Below, piece by piece: positions 9,354 to 19,959 of a stretch of 64,000 nucleotides of DNA. Location of the stretch: positions 496,001-560,000 of the forward strand of contig NZ_JAKWJP010000004.1 in NCBI RefSeq assembly GCF_022761035.1, written 5' to 3'. The position numbers and the translations under genes are program-made. Position 1 is the first letter of the stretch; each line of letters begins with the position of its first letter. Source of the stretch: Microbacterium sp. SS28. Lineage in GTDB: Bacteria > Actinomycetota > Actinomycetes > Actinomycetales > Microbacteriaceae. The notes beneath the pieces are model-generated. The model ran no database searches. It worked only from the letters and a program-made list of their open reading frames with translations, and was not told where the DNA came from.

Positions 9354-9386
9354 CGCCGGAGGAGATTTCGGGTCTCTCCTCCGGCG
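9354..9386 (-). promoter_or_regulatory. Leader hairpin upstream of the sugar transferase gene
   Basis: A perfect 12-bp inverted repeat (arms 9354-9365 and 9375-9386, 9-nt loop) lies 32 bases upstream of the chosen start codon, inside the presumed untranslated leader. No U-run follows on the transcript, so it is not a classical terminator. It could be an attenuator, an RNA-protein site or a stability element. Confidence 0.6.
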
Positions 9387-9771
9387 CCCGCAGTCGGCGG
9401 CGCGCCCCCTACGGTCAGTTTCAGTCCGCGGTCCACGGCGCGCACGACAGTGCGTCCCCAGTAGACATACCTTCCCCACAAAAAGACACGCTCGAACAGC
9501 GGCATTGCCGCTCGAACCATCCCCTTACTTCACGCAGACTCGATCGGGTGTACCGAGTCGGTTAGAGCTCCCAAGCCCCTCGCGCGATCACACTGTACGT
9601 CCGGCCGGAGCGGAAGACAAGACCTTTCCTGCCTCTCGATTTGACGTCGGGATCGACAAACCGCTAACGTCCGCTCTGTGAGTGGCGGAGAGCGCTATCC
9701 TCCGGATCGCGCACTGACTGTCCGAATGGCGCGCAGAAGCGCGTTCGAGCACTCCGGGAGCAGCCGGGCGT
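9387..9771. other. Noncoding leader and promoter region of the exopolysaccharide genes
   Basis: Apart from the hairpin, nothing that looks like a gene was found between the deacetylase stop (9772) and the sugar transferase start (9322). The stretch is more AT-rich than its surroundings at 9540-9680 and presumably holds the minus-strand promoter. No convincing -35/-10 pair was identified. Confidence 0.5.
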
Positions 9772-10929
9772 CTAGCCGATGAGCCTCACGAGGGCGTCGA
9801 GGCCCATTCCGTAGTTGATGCGCACGGTCGGCATCGCGAGCTTGTCGGTCCCGATCGTGATGTACCCGGGCTCGATCGTCCGCGCCATCTCGAAGCCTGC
9901 GAGTCGCAGGCCCTCCTTTGAGGTCTCGTTGTGATGCCCGAACGGGTAGGCCATGACCTCTTTCACACCGAGCACCTGCGCCGAGGTCTCCATGTCGGCG
10001 GCGATCTCGGCGGCGCTGAGGTTGACCATCTGGCCCTCGCCGTTCGCTCCCGCCTTGTGCATGTCGTGGGTGTGCGAGCGCCGCAGGACGTAGAGGTTCG
10101 GCGGCGGGTCCTGCCGGTACGCCGTGATCATGAACGACGTCGCGAGCACCTTGTACTTGTCCACGACGGGCGCCGCGAGGTCGAACCAGGACTGATCGGC
10201 ATCGTCGTCGGTGACGATGACGGAGTGGTTCGGCAGCCACAGCCGCCCGTCGATGAAGGCGCTGAGCTCGTCCCACGTCGGCAGGTAGAACCCGCCCGTC
10301 GCGATGTGGTTCATGTGCGCGTCGAAGTCGCCGATGTACGCGTAGTTGCCGCGCAGCCAGCCGCTCTCGCCCTCGGGGTTCGCCGTGAACTGGTGGTACA
10401 TGAGGATCGGGATCCGCGCGTTCTCGGCGACGTTCTCGTCCGGCGTCTTCCAGGCGCCGTAGAGCATCGCCTCCTGCTCCGTGCAGACGACCGGCTCGGA
10501 TCCGTTGACACGGGCCGGGATGCTGAAGGATGCCGCATCCGCCGGCGTCGCGTACCACCCCGCGAACACGAGCCCTTCACGTGCGGGGACGGGGAGCGCC
10601 GTGTACAGCGTGCCCTGTGTCTGCAGCATGGGGGCCTCGGCGATGCCGTCGCCCTGGAAGCTCACGGCGCACGCGGCGGGATCGGCCGTCGTCGCGAGCA
10701 GCGCCTCGGACGGCGTCAGCGGAGTCGGGGTCGGCGTCGGCGTGGGAGATGGGGTCTGCGACGCCGACGGTGCGGCCGCGGCATCCGGAGTCCCGTTCAG
10801 CGCGATCGCCGCGTAGGCGACCCCCGCGCCCGCGAGGAGCGCGAAGACGGCGATGACCGCGACGATGACGCGGCGGCGCCGCACGCGCGCTGATGAGCGC
10901 CGCGGACGCAGCGCATTGCTCGAAGACAT
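9772..10929 (-). CDS. Secreted polysaccharide deacetylase with InlB-like repeat
   Basis: The product is 385 aa. An N-terminal signal anchor (Arg-rich start, hydrophobic helix about 21-42) leads to a Pro/Thr/Ser linker. A short module at about 95-165 with 'VPAREGLVFAGWYATPADA' looks like a Listeria-Bacteroides (InlB B) repeat. The NodB-type domain begins at about 170: 'ILMYHQF', 'VIVTDDDAD' (metal and base acids), 'MAYPFGHHNE'. The family removes N- or O-acetyl groups from peptidoglycan, chitin-like or exopolysaccharide chains outside the cell. It lies upstream of the sugar transferase gene on the same strand, which fits a role in trimming the polysaccharide made here. The substrate is not predictable. 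Confidence 0.85.
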   Translation of the reverse strand: MSSSNALRPRRSSARVRRRRVIVAVIAVFALLAGAGVAYAAIALNGTPDAAAAPSASQTPSPTPTPTPTPLTPSEALLATTADPAACAVSFQGDGIAEAPMLQTQGTLYTALPVPAREGLVFAGWYATPADAASFSIPARVNGSEPVVCTEQEAMLYGAWKTPDENVAENARIPILMYHQFTANPEGESGWLRGNYAYIGDFDAHMNHIATGGFYLPTWDELSAFIDGRLWLPNHSVIVTDDDADQSWFDLAAPVVDKYKVLATSFMITAYRQDPPPNLYVLRRSHTHDMHKAGANGEGQMVNLSAAEIAADMETSAQVLGVKEVMAYPFGHHNETSKEGLRLAGFEMARTIEPGYITIGTDKLAMPTVRINYGMGLDALVRLIG

Positions 10930-10987
10930 GGCGGCCCTTCACCTGTCACCCCATGGTCGCTCCCCAGCGACCCGTTCACGCGCAATG

Positions 10988-11938
10988 CTATCCGCGAACC
11001 GCGAAACGCACGCCCGCGAGCTCCTGCGAGAGGGCCCACATCCGCGCGGCGGCGGCGCGGTCGACGAGCCGGCGGTACATCCGCTGACGCCGCGGCGGTC
11101 CCTGCAGATGCATCAGCCCGCCTGGCCCGTAGAGGGCTCCGTCGGCGGCATCGGGGCGCGCGGCGGCGAAGAGCGCGGGGAGGGATGCCTCGGCCGGCGT
11201 GCCGCCGACGCCGGCGTCCATGATCCTGCGCGACAGGCGCGCCCCGACGCGGCGGCTCTCGAGCAGCTCGGCGGGCGCGATGTTGGTGATCGCGATGCCG
11301 GGGTGCGACAGGTTCGTCGTGATGCCCCAGCCTTCCGCGGCACTCCGTCGCCCGAGCTCGAGGCCGAAGAGGCTCACTGCGGCCTTCGACGAGCCGTAGG
11401 CCGCGAAGGCCGAGTACCCGCGTTCGAGCTGGAGATCGTCCCAGCGGACGGAGGAGAACCGCGCCGCGAGGCTCGACTGCACCGTGACGCGGGCTCGGCC
11501 CGCCTGCAGGAGGGGCAGGATCCCCGCGACGAGCGCGACGTGGCCGAGGTGGTTGGTCGCGAAGTGCAGCTCGAACCCGTCGGGGCTCGTGTGCCGCGCG
11601 GGATCGCCGAGCGCGATCATCCCGGCGTTGAGGACGAGGATGTCGATCGGGCGCCCGTCGGCGCGCAGGGCGTCGGCGCACGCGGCGACCGAGGCGAGCT
11701 GTGCCAGATCGAGGTCGACGAGGCTCAGCGCGGCATCCGGAGCGCTCTCCCTGATCTTCGCAACGGCCCGCTCGCCCTTGTCGCGGTTGCGGACGGGCAG
11801 CACGACCTCGGCGCCCGCGACGGCGAGGCCTCGGGCGATCTCGACGCCGACGCCGTCGCTCGCCCCCGTCACGACGGCGCGCGCACGGGACAGATCGGGG
11901 AGCGGAAGGGTCCAGCGCGGGGCCCGTGTCGTCGCCAT
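10988..11938 (-). CDS. SDR family NAD(P)-dependent oxidoreductase
   Basis: The product is 316 aa with the short-chain dehydrogenase pattern: cofactor loop 'VVTGASDGVGVEIA' near residue 22, 'LVLNAGM' after strand 4, and the active-site 'YGSSKAA' Tyr-Lys pair. Length and the early TGxxxGxG loop resemble retinol-dehydrogenase or WW-oxidoreductase-like SDRs, often annotated only as oxidoreductases in Actinobacteria. It is transcribed away from the FAD oxidoreductase gene, with about 115 bp between them. No substrate can be assigned. Confidence 0.85.
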   Translation of the reverse strand: MATTRAPRWTLPLPDLSRARAVVTGASDGVGVEIARGLAVAGAEVVLPVRNRDKGERAVAKIRESAPDAALSLVDLDLAQLASVAACADALRADGRPIDILVLNAGMIALGDPARHTSPDGFELHFATNHLGHVALVAGILPLLQAGRARVTVQSSLAARFSSVRWDDLQLERGYSAFAAYGSSKAAVSLFGLELGRRSAAEGWGITTNLSHPGIAITNIAPAELLESRRVGARLSRRIMDAGVGGTPAEASLPALFAAARPDAADGALYGPGGLMHLQGPPRRQRMYRRLVDRAAAARMWALSQELAGVRFAVRG

Positions 11939-12053
11939 GGACGGGATCCTCTCGGCAGGGGTAAGGAGGATCGGGTGAGCGCTGGTGCTCGCAGATTAGC
12001 GCGGCGCGCCGCGACGGGAAAGACTGGTGACCGTCGTGCGACAGGAGGCCGCT

Positions 12054-13307
12054 GTGAGGATCGCGATCGTCGGGTCCGGGGGAGCGGGGCTCACCGCGGC
12101 GTGGCTGCTCGAACAGGAGCACGACGTCACGCTCTACGAGGCGGACGACCGGCTCGGCGGCCACGCCCACACGATCGACGTCGAGGCGCGCGGCCAGAGA
12201 TTCGGCGTCGACGCGGGGTTCCAGTTCTTCGGACCGGGGCGCACGTACGCGACCTTCACCCGCCTCCTCGAGGCCCTGCACGTTCCCGTGCGCTCCTACC
12301 GCGCGACGATCTCGCTCACCCGCACGCGCGAGCGCACGCAGGTCGCGCTGCCGCCGTTCCGCGCGGGCCGCCCCGTGTGGCCGTCGCTCAGGCCCTCGGC
12401 GGTGTGCGACCTCATCCGCTTCCAGAAGTTCCTGCGCGGCATCCCGCCGTTCCTCGCGCAGCACGACACGACCGTCACGATCGAGCAGTACATCGAGCGC
12501 GCGGGCGTCTCGCGGTCGTTCGCGGACCGCTTCCTGTATCCGCTGCTGCTCGCGTTCTGGTGCGTCGAGCCCGCGCAGTTCCGGCGGTTCGCGGCGTACA
12601 ACGCGCTCTTCTATCTGGGCGAGGCGCTCACCGACGGGCTTCGCCCGCCGCTGCAGCTCGAGATCGAAGGCGGCATGCGGACGTACGTCGACGCCCTCGC
12701 CGCCGATCTCGCAAGCGCCGACGTGCGCGTGGGCGCGGGGGTGCAGAGCATCGCGCGCGAAGGCGACGAGTTCCTCGTGCGGGATGCCGCGGGCGGGCGC
12801 CGGGCGTTCGACCAGGTCGTCCTCGCGACGGGTGCGCGGCAGGCGCTCGCCCTCGTCGAGCCGCTCCCCGGCATGGAGCCCGTCGCGCGGCAGCTGCGAC
12901 GCTTCGAGTACTTCGACACGAGGATCGCGATCCACGGCGATCGCTCACTCATGCCGCCCAGCGAATCGGTGTGGTCGATCGTCAACGCGCGCTGGGACGG
13001 CACGCACAGCCACCTGTCGATCTGGAACCCCGAGCGCGGACTGCCCGTCTTCCGCAGCTGGGTGACTTTCGACGAGCGGATGCCGCAGCCCCTCTACGCC
13101 ACGGCGACGTATGAGCACCTCGCGCCGACCGTCGAGCACTTCGACGCGCAGCGCGAGCTGAAGCAGCTCCGCGGCCACGGCGACGTGTGGCTCGCGGGTC
13201 TCTACACCGACGACGCCGACTCGCACGAGAGCGCGGTGCGCTCGGCCGTCACGATCGCCCAGCGCCTGGCGCCGGATTCGCCGCGGCTGCGGAAGCTCAT
13301 GGGCTGA
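12054..13307 (+). CDS. FAD-dependent amine-oxidase-like oxidoreductase (COG2907 type)
   Basis: The product is 417 aa. I chose the GTG at 12054 because AGGAGG lies 6 bases upstream, whereas the GTG at 12027 has no ribosome site. The N-terminus is a dinucleotide-binding fold, 'IAIVGSGGAGLTAAWLLE', with 'YEADDRLGGHAHT', typical of flavin amine oxidase/desaturase relatives. A late segment 'LAGLYTDDADSHESAV' corresponds to the C-terminal FAD-contacting region. Relatives are linked to lipid or carotenoid metabolism, and in some bacteria they neighbour cyclopropane-fatty-acid synthase genes, but none is present here. Function beyond flavoenzyme is inference. Confidence 0.8.
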   Translation: MRIAIVGSGGAGLTAAWLLEQEHDVTLYEADDRLGGHAHTIDVEARGQRFGVDAGFQFFGPGRTYATFTRLLEALHVPVRSYRATISLTRTRERTQVALPPFRAGRPVWPSLRPSAVCDLIRFQKFLRGIPPFLAQHDTTVTIEQYIERAGVSRSFADRFLYPLLLAFWCVEPAQFRRFAAYNALFYLGEALTDGLRPPLQLEIEGGMRTYVDALAADLASADVRVGAGVQSIAREGDEFLVRDAAGGRRAFDQVVLATGARQALALVEPLPGMEPVARQLRRFEYFDTRIAIHGDRSLMPPSESVWSIVNARWDGTHSHLSIWNPERGLPVFRSWVTFDERMPQPLYATATYEHLAPTVEHFDAQRELKQLRGHGDVWLAGLYTDDADSHESAVRSAVTIAQRLAPDSPRLRKLMG

Positions 13308-13358
13308 GAGCGGCCGGGGGCCCGGCGGCGCCCGAGATAAGGGCCCGGAAATGAAGAA

Positions 13359-13387
13359 ACCCCCGTGAGTAGAAGCCTCACGAGGGT
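13359..13387 (-). terminator. Terminator behind tRNA-Phe
   Basis: An 11-bp stem with one mismatch (arms 13359-13369 and 13377-13387) is followed on the minus strand by a T-rich stretch (TTTCTTCAT). It lies just past the 3' end of tRNA-Phe. Confidence 0.75.
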
Positions 13388-13392
13388 CTCAG

Positions 13393-13465
13393 TGGCTCCG
13401 ACGGGCGTCGATCCCGTGACCTCACGATTTTCAGTCGTGCGCTCTACCAACTGAGCTACAGAGCC
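13393..13465 (-). tRNA. tRNA-Phe (GAA)
   Basis: A 73-nt cloverleaf with acceptor GGCTCTG/CGGAGCC, D-arm 'AGCTCAGTTGGTAGAGC', anticodon loop CTGAAAA and T-arm 'GGGATCGACGCCC'. The anticodon GAA reads phenylalanine codons. CCA is not encoded. It is the last gene of a three-tRNA minus-strand cluster. Confidence 0.95.
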
Positions 13466-13499
13466 GCACGGCATCCGAAGTTGCCGCGTCTAAGAGAAA

Positions 13500-13521
13500 G
13501 GCCCTCTGGAACCAGAGGGCC
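13500..13521 (-). terminator. Terminator between tRNA-Asp and tRNA-Phe
   Basis: A perfect 10-bp stem (13500-13509 with 13512-13521, 2-nt loop) is followed on the minus strand by TTTCTCTTAG. It may end part of the tRNA transcript after tRNA-Asp or act as a processing hairpin. Confidence 0.7.
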
Positions 13522-13533
13522 CGTCGCTTTGAG

Positions 13534-13607
13534 CGACCCTGACGGGACTTGAACCCGCGACCTCCGCCGTGACAGGGCGGCACGCTAACCAACTGCGCTA
13601 CAGGGCC
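13534..13607 (-). tRNA. tRNA-Asp (GTC)
   Basis: A 74-nt cloverleaf with acceptor GGCCCTG/CAGGGTC, discriminator G as expected for Asp, anticodon loop CTGTCAC and T-arm 'GCGGGTTCAAGTCCCGT'. CCA is not encoded. Confidence 0.95.
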
Positions 13608-13632
13608 ATGCTTATTCAATTATGGTGTCGGG

Positions 13633-13708
13633 TGGTGACCCCAACGGGATTCGAACCCGTGCTACCGCCGTGAAAGGGCGGCGTCCTAGGCCACTAAACG
13701 ATGGGGCC
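13633..13708 (-). tRNA. tRNA-Glu (TTC), CCA encoded
   Basis: A 73-nt cloverleaf plus an encoded CCA at 13633-13635. Acceptor GGCCCCA/TGGGGTC, anticodon loop CTTTCAC, T-arm 'ACGGGTTCGAATCCCGT'. It is the first gene of the cluster; the 232 bases upstream to the M23 gene hold no other feature. Confidence 0.95.
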
Positions 13709-13940
13709 GGATGAGTTCCTGGCTCAAGGCCCGGCGCTCACGCTTACCGACGCTCAAGCATAAGAGATCTACGACGAAACCGCCAATCGAGGGCGCGTCC
13801 CCTGGAAAAACAGGCCGAGACGGCGCACGATAGGTCGTGAGCGCCGCCCGCCGAAGGGTGGCGCTGCGATACGGCAACCCTTGCACCTGTGACTCACGTT
13901 GCTAGTGTGAATGGAGTTGTCCCGATCTGGGGAGGTTCGC

Positions 13941-15305
13941 GTGGAGCCGGATCACGCCCTCGAAGAGTGCGGCTGCGCGCCCACTCCCCGAGAGCGGCGT
14001 GCGCTCTGGCCCGCCGTCAGCCGCCGCACGGCGCTCGGCATCGCCGCCCTCGGGATCGTCGGCATCGCCGCGATCGCCGGCCCTCTGCTGCCCCCCGCCT
14101 TCGCCGCCGACTACCCCACGTGGGACGACGTCCAGGCCGCGCGCGCCAACGAATCCGCCAAGGCGCAGGAGGTCCAGCGGATCAACGGCCTCATCGACGG
14201 CCTCACGGCGGAGGTCGCGCGCACGCAGGCCGAGGCCGAGCGACTGGCGGGCGAGTTCTACATCGCGCAGCAGGCGTACTTCGACGCCGCGCAGCGCGCG
14301 GATCAGCTTCAGCAGCAGGCGGACGAGCAGGCTGCCAAGGCCGTCGACTCCGCCAACAAGGCCGGTCGCGTCGCAGCGCAGCTGTATCGCAACGGCGGCG
14401 ACGACACCTCCCTCGAGCTCTTCTTCGCAGGATCGGCCGCATCCGCCGACGATCTGCTTGCGCGGCTGGGCACGATGGACCAGCTCATGACCCGCAACCA
14501 GGCCGTGTACGCCGACGCCATCACGGCGCGCGACTCGGCGCAGAGCCTCAGCGACCAGGCCGTCGTCGCGCGTGACGAGCGCGACCGCCTGCAGCAGGTC
14601 GCCGAGCAGAAGATGATCGAGGCGCAGGCCGCGGCGGACGCCGCGCAGACCGCCCTCGTCGAGCAGCAGTCGCACCTCGTCGAGCTTCAGGCGCAGCTCG
14701 CAGCGCTGCAGGACCAGACGGCGCAGACCATCGCCGGCTACCAGGCCGGTGTCGAAGCCGCCCGCAAGGCCGCCGAGGAGGCGGCCGCCCGTGCGCGCGC
14801 CGAGGCCGAGCGCCTCGCCAACGAGGCCGCCCAGAACGGCGGCGGCGGTGGTGGTGGCGGAGGCGGCAACGGCGGATCCGTCGTCGGCTCGGGCTGGGCC
14901 AGGCCCTCGTCGGGCTGGCGCACCTCCGGCTACGGCCCGCGCTCCGTGCAGTGCGGCAGCGGGTACTGCTCGAGCGGCTTCCACTACGGCGTCGACCTCG
15001 CGTCCGGCTGCGGCTCGGCGATCTACGCTGCGAGCAGCGGCCGCGTCGTCTACGCGGGGCGCAACGGCGGTTACGGCAACTACATCAAGATCGATCACGG
15101 CGGCGGCATCGGCACGGGGTACGGCCACATCCAGAACGGCGGCATCCTCGTCAGCTACGGCCAGCAGGTCTCTGCGGGCCAGCTCATCGCCTACGAGGGG
15201 AACACGGGCAATTCGTTCGGCTGCCACGTCCACTTCGAGACGTACGTCAACGGCTACCCCGAGAACCCGATCAACTTCATGGCCGACCGGGGAATCTCGG
15301 TCTGA
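13941..15305 (+). CDS. Secreted M23 family metallopeptidase with coiled-coil domain
   Basis: The product is 454 aa from GTG 13941, which has GGGGAGG six bases upstream. The N-terminus has a twin-arginine-like signal ('SRRTALG' then a hydrophobic stretch ending 'PPAFA|AD'). Residues about 65-300 are Ala/Gln/Glu-rich and form a long coiled coil like those of RipA/EnvC-type hydrolases. A Gly-rich linker (codons at about 14838-14868) leads to the LytM domain, which keeps the zinc ligands 'HYGVD' and 'HVHFE'. The enzyme should cut peptide cross-bridges of peptidoglycan outside the cell, probably during division or wall growth. Confidence 0.9.
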   Translation: MEPDHALEECGCAPTPRERRALWPAVSRRTALGIAALGIVGIAAIAGPLLPPAFAADYPTWDDVQAARANESAKAQEVQRINGLIDGLTAEVARTQAEAERLAGEFYIAQQAYFDAAQRADQLQQQADEQAAKAVDSANKAGRVAAQLYRNGGDDTSLELFFAGSAASADDLLARLGTMDQLMTRNQAVYADAITARDSAQSLSDQAVVARDERDRLQQVAEQKMIEAQAAADAAQTALVEQQSHLVELQAQLAALQDQTAQTIAGYQAGVEAARKAAEEAAARARAEAERLANEAAQNGGGGGGGGGGNGGSVVGSGWARPSSGWRTSGYGPRSVQCGSGYCSSGFHYGVDLASGCGSAIYAASSGRVVYAGRNGGYGNYIKIDHGGGIGTGYGHIQNGGILVSYGQQVSAGQLIAYEGNTGNSFGCHVHFETYVNGYPENPINFMADRGISV

Positions 15306-15322
15306 GCCGACGGCCTGAACGA

Positions 15323-15361
15323 CGAAGGGGACGGATGCCGCGGCGGCATCCGTCCCCTTCG
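15323..15361. terminator. Bidirectional terminator between M23 peptidase and ppa
   Basis: A perfect 18-bp stem (15323-15340 with 15344-15361, 3-nt loop) sits between two convergent genes. It is followed by T-rich bases in both directions (CTGTATC on plus, TCGTTCAG on minus). Confidence 0.9.
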
Positions 15362-15370
15362 CTGTATCCG

Positions 15371-15904
15371 TCAGATCGTGGACGGGGCGATTCCCTCGCC
15401 CTGCGTCGCCGTCTGGCCCTCGTGCTCCTTGAAGCGGTCGAACGCCTCGCTCACGAGACGCTCCGCCTCGGCGGCGTCGGCCCACTCGTCGACCTTGACC
15501 CACTTGCCGGGCTCGAGGTCCTTGTAGTGCTCGAAGAAGTGCGTGATCTCCTTCTGCGTGTACTCCGGGATGTCACCGACGTCCTGGATGTGCGCCCAGC
15601 GGGGGTCCTTCGCGAGCACCGCGACGACCTTGTCGTCGCCGCCCGCCTCGTCGCTCATCTTGAGCACGCCGACAGGGCGCACCTTGGCGAGAATGCCGGG
15701 GGAGAGGTCATGGTCGAGGAACACGAGCACGTCGAGCGGGTCGCCGTCTTCGCCGAGCGTGTTCTCGAAGAAGCCGTAGTTCGTGGGGTAGCCCATCGGC
15801 GTGTAGAGGATCCGGTCGAGGAACACACGGCCCGTGCCGTGGTCGACCTCGTACTTGATCTTGCTGCCGCGGGGGATCTCGATGACGGCGTCGTACGCGC
15901 CCAT
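15371..15904 (-). CDS. ppa: Inorganic pyrophosphatase
   Basis: The product is 177 aa, normal for a family I pyrophosphatase. The ATG at 15904 is preceded by AAGGAG. Signature residues are present: '[13 protein letters not shown]', 'MGYPTNYGF' and the metal-binding 'DGDPLDVLV', followed by '[12 protein letters not shown]'. It hydrolyses pyrophosphate to two phosphates in the cytosol and so pulls biosynthetic reactions forward. It is convergent with the M23 gene and divergent from tilS, with a palindromic element between ppa and tilS. Confidence 0.96.
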   Translation of the reverse strand: MGAYDAVIEIPRGSKIKYEVDHGTGRVFLDRILYTPMGYPTNYGFFENTLGEDGDPLDVLVFLDHDLSPGILAKVRPVGVLKMSDEAGGDDKVVAVLAKDPRWAHIQDVGDIPEYTQKEITHFFEHYKDLEPGKWVKVDEWADAAEAERLVSEAFDRFKEHEGQTATQGEGIAPSTI

Positions 15905-15965
15905 GGGGAACTCCTTAAGAAGACTGTGGGATGCCGCGACCAGCCTAGTCGCGGGCCTCTGCGGG

Positions 15966-16047
15966 GCAGAACTCCGTCGATTCCGGCGTGCGTCCCTGCG
16001 ACACGCCGGATCTCCCACCCGTCCGGCGCAGATCTCCGGAGTTCTGC
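15966..16047. repeat. Nested palindromic intergenic element
   Basis: Outer arms 15966-15976 and 16037-16047 are perfect 11-bp inverted repeats. Inner arms 15982-15990 and 16002-16010 are perfect 9-bp inverted repeats. The right end (16028-16047) is also by itself a near-perfect 20-bp palindrome, so two alternative folds compete. It lies between the divergent ppa and tilS genes and resembles a REP-like mobile palindrome. Confidence 0.65.
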
Positions 16048-16074
16048 ACGCCGCCGTCTCGGTACCGTGGTGGC

Positions 16075-17085
16075 GTGACCCATCGACCAGGCCTCGATCC
16101 CGCCGTCGCCGAGGTGCGCCGGGCCGTGCGCGCGGCGCTTTCGGGCCTGCCGGCAGACGCGCCGGTCGTCGTGGCGCTGTCGGGCGGAGCCGATTCGCTC
16201 GCCGTCGCCGCCGCGACGGCCTTCGAGGCGCCCAAGCTCGGGCTGCGCCCCGTCGCCGTCACGATCGACCATGGCCTTCAGGAGTCCTCCCGCGAGATCG
16301 CCGAGGGCGCGGCGCGCACCGCGACGGCGCTCGGGCTCGAAGCGCGGGTCGTGCGCGTCGAAGTCGGGGCGATCGGCGGCCCCGAGGCGGCGGCGCGCGA
16401 CGCGCGTTATCGCGCACTGCGGGATGCCGCCGCCGAGGTCGGCGCCGCGGTGGTCCTGACGGGGCACACGCTCGACGATCAGGCCGAGACCGTGCTGCTG
16501 GGCCTCGCCCGCGGAGCGGGGGCCGCGAGCCTGCAGGGCATGGCCGAGGCATCCGATCTCGACGGCGTCGCCCTCCTGCGCCCGCTGCTCGGGGTGCGCC
16601 GCGCGACGACCCGCGCCGCGTGCGCGGCGGAGGGACTCGAGCCGTGGGACGACCCGCACAACCTCGATCCCCGGTTCGCGCGCGTGCGCGTGCGGCAGAC
16701 CGTGCTTCCGGTGCTCGAGGCCGAACTGGGGCCGGGCATCGCCGAGGCGCTCGCACGGACTGCCGCGCAGCTGCGCGAGGACGCTGAAGCGTTCGACGAC
16801 ATGATCGACGAGACGATCGAAGACATCGTCGAGCACGTCGAGGCCGGCATCTCGGTCTCGGCGGCCGCGCTCGCCGCGAACCCGGCCGCGCTGCGCAACC
16901 GCATCATCCGGCACGTCGTCGCGGCCGAGTTCGGTGAGAGCCTCACGCGCGTCCAGACTCTCGAGGTCGCGCGGCTCGCGACGGACTGGTCGGGGCAGGG
17001 GCCCATCGACCTCCCGGGGTGCGCGGCGCGGCGCAACGCGGGGCGGATCGAGTTCACGGCCAAGGGCGCCGTGCGGGATCGTTGA
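16075..17085 (+). CDS. tilS: tRNA(Ile)-lysidine synthetase
   Basis: The product is 336 aa from GTG 16075. The PP-loop ATP-binding motif '[11 protein letters not shown]' lies near residue 37, followed by '[16 protein letters not shown]' and 'RPLLGVRR', all typical of TilS. The enzyme attaches lysine to C34 of tRNA-Ile(CAU), changing both its codon reading and its charging; it is normally essential. The short C-terminal part is typical of actinobacterial forms. hpt follows 134 bp downstream, and the tilS-hpt-ftsH order is widely conserved in Actinobacteria. Confidence 0.95.
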   Translation: MTHRPGLDPAVAEVRRAVRAALSGLPADAPVVVALSGGADSLAVAAATAFEAPKLGLRPVAVTIDHGLQESSREIAEGAARTATALGLEARVVRVEVGAIGGPEAAARDARYRALRDAAAEVGAAVVLTGHTLDDQAETVLLGLARGAGAASLQGMAEASDLDGVALLRPLLGVRRATTRAACAAEGLEPWDDPHNLDPRFARVRVRQTVLPVLEAELGPGIAEALARTAAQLREDAEAFDDMIDETIEDIVEHVEAGISVSAAALAANPAALRNRIIRHVVAAEFGESLTRVQTLEVARLATDWSGQGPIDLPGCAARRNAGRIEFTAKGAVRDR

Positions 17086-17219
17086 GCGCGATCGTGGACA
17101 TCGTCGCCGCCGAGGGGGCGTGCTCGTCGTGAGCTCCCCGACGACGCGCGGCGACAACGCCGAATCGAACTGATCCGCGCCCTGCGTTCTCCCATCGGGC
17201 GCCCCATAGACTCTGACGC

Positions 17220-17771
17220 ATGCGCGCGGCCGACATCCAGAGCGACATCACCGACATCCTCCTGACGGAGGACGAGATCCTGGCGAAGCTCGAGGAGATC
17301 GCGGCCCAGGTGACGGCTGACTATGAGGGCAAGGATCTGCTCCTCGTGGGCGTGCTCAAGGGCGCCGTCATGGTCATGGCGGACTTCTCCCGCGCCCTCC
17401 CGTTCCCGGTGCCGATCGACTGGATGGCGGTCTCTTCCTACGGCGCGGGGACCAAGTCGAGCGGTGTCGTGCAGATCCGCAAGGACCTCGACACCGACAT
17501 CCACGACAAGCACGTCCTCATCGTCGAAGACATCATCGACTCGGGCCTCACGTTGAGCTGGCTGCTCGAGAACTTCGCCTCGCGCGGCGCCGCGTCCGTC
17601 GAGGTCTTCGCGCTTCTGCGCAAGCCGGATGCCGCGAAGGTCGTCGTCGACTGCCGCTACGTCGGCTTCGAGATCCCGAGCGAGTTCGTCATCGGATACG
17701 GCCTGGACTATGCCGAGAAGTACCGCAATCTGCGCGATATCGCGGTGCTCGCACCCCACGTCTACGAGTGA
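17220..17771 (+). CDS. hpt: Hypoxanthine phosphoribosyltransferase
   Basis: The product is 183 aa. The PRPP-binding loop 'VLIVEDIIDSGLTL' is near residue 100, with the early loop 'VGVLKGAVMVMADF' and C-terminal 'FVIGYGLDYAEKYRNL'. The enzyme salvages hypoxanthine and guanine to IMP and GMP using PRPP in the cytosol. The gene stands between tilS and ftsH in the conserved actinobacterial order. Confidence 0.96.
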   Translation: MRAADIQSDITDILLTEDEILAKLEEIAAQVTADYEGKDLLLVGVLKGAVMVMADFSRALPFPVPIDWMAVSSYGAGTKSSGVVQIRKDLDTDIHDKHVLIVEDIIDSGLTLSWLLENFASRGAASVEVFALLRKPDAAKVVVDCRYVGFEIPSEFVIGYGLDYAEKYRNLRDIAVLAPHVYE

Positions 17772-17885
17772 CGACGCGTTTCGCCTCGCTTCGCTCGCGG
17801 GGCGACCGGGGCCTTCAGGATTCCGCCATGGGCGAATGCACAGATAGCGCATAGTCGGCCCGCGATACCCTGAAACATCCGTCGC

Positions 17886-17899
17886 CGCAACATGTTGCG
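17886..17899. promoter_or_regulatory. 14-bp palindrome upstream of ftsH
   Basis: CGCAACATGTTGCG is a perfect palindrome 44 bases upstream of the ftsH start, in a 172-bp gap. It could be an operator, though no matching regulator is apparent here. Confidence 0.35.
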
Positions 17900-17943
17900 T
17901 GGTGTCGGCTCGCTGACGAAAGGGAACGGGCTCCGCCCGCACC

Positions 17944-19950
<2,007 letters not shown>

Positions 19951-19959
19951 GCTCGGCGT

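Noticed and set aside
9323..9520. An N-terminal extension of the sugar transferase starting at 9520
   Set aside because: Third codon positions in this part are not GC-rich, a strong hairpin lies in it, and the start at 9322 has a good ribosome site and the family's normal N-terminus.
14837..14868. A GGC/GGT-rich tract in the M23 gene as a possible frameshift hotspot
   Set aside because: The tract encodes an in-frame Gly linker between coiled coil and catalytic domain, and the frame continues intact into the zinc motifs.
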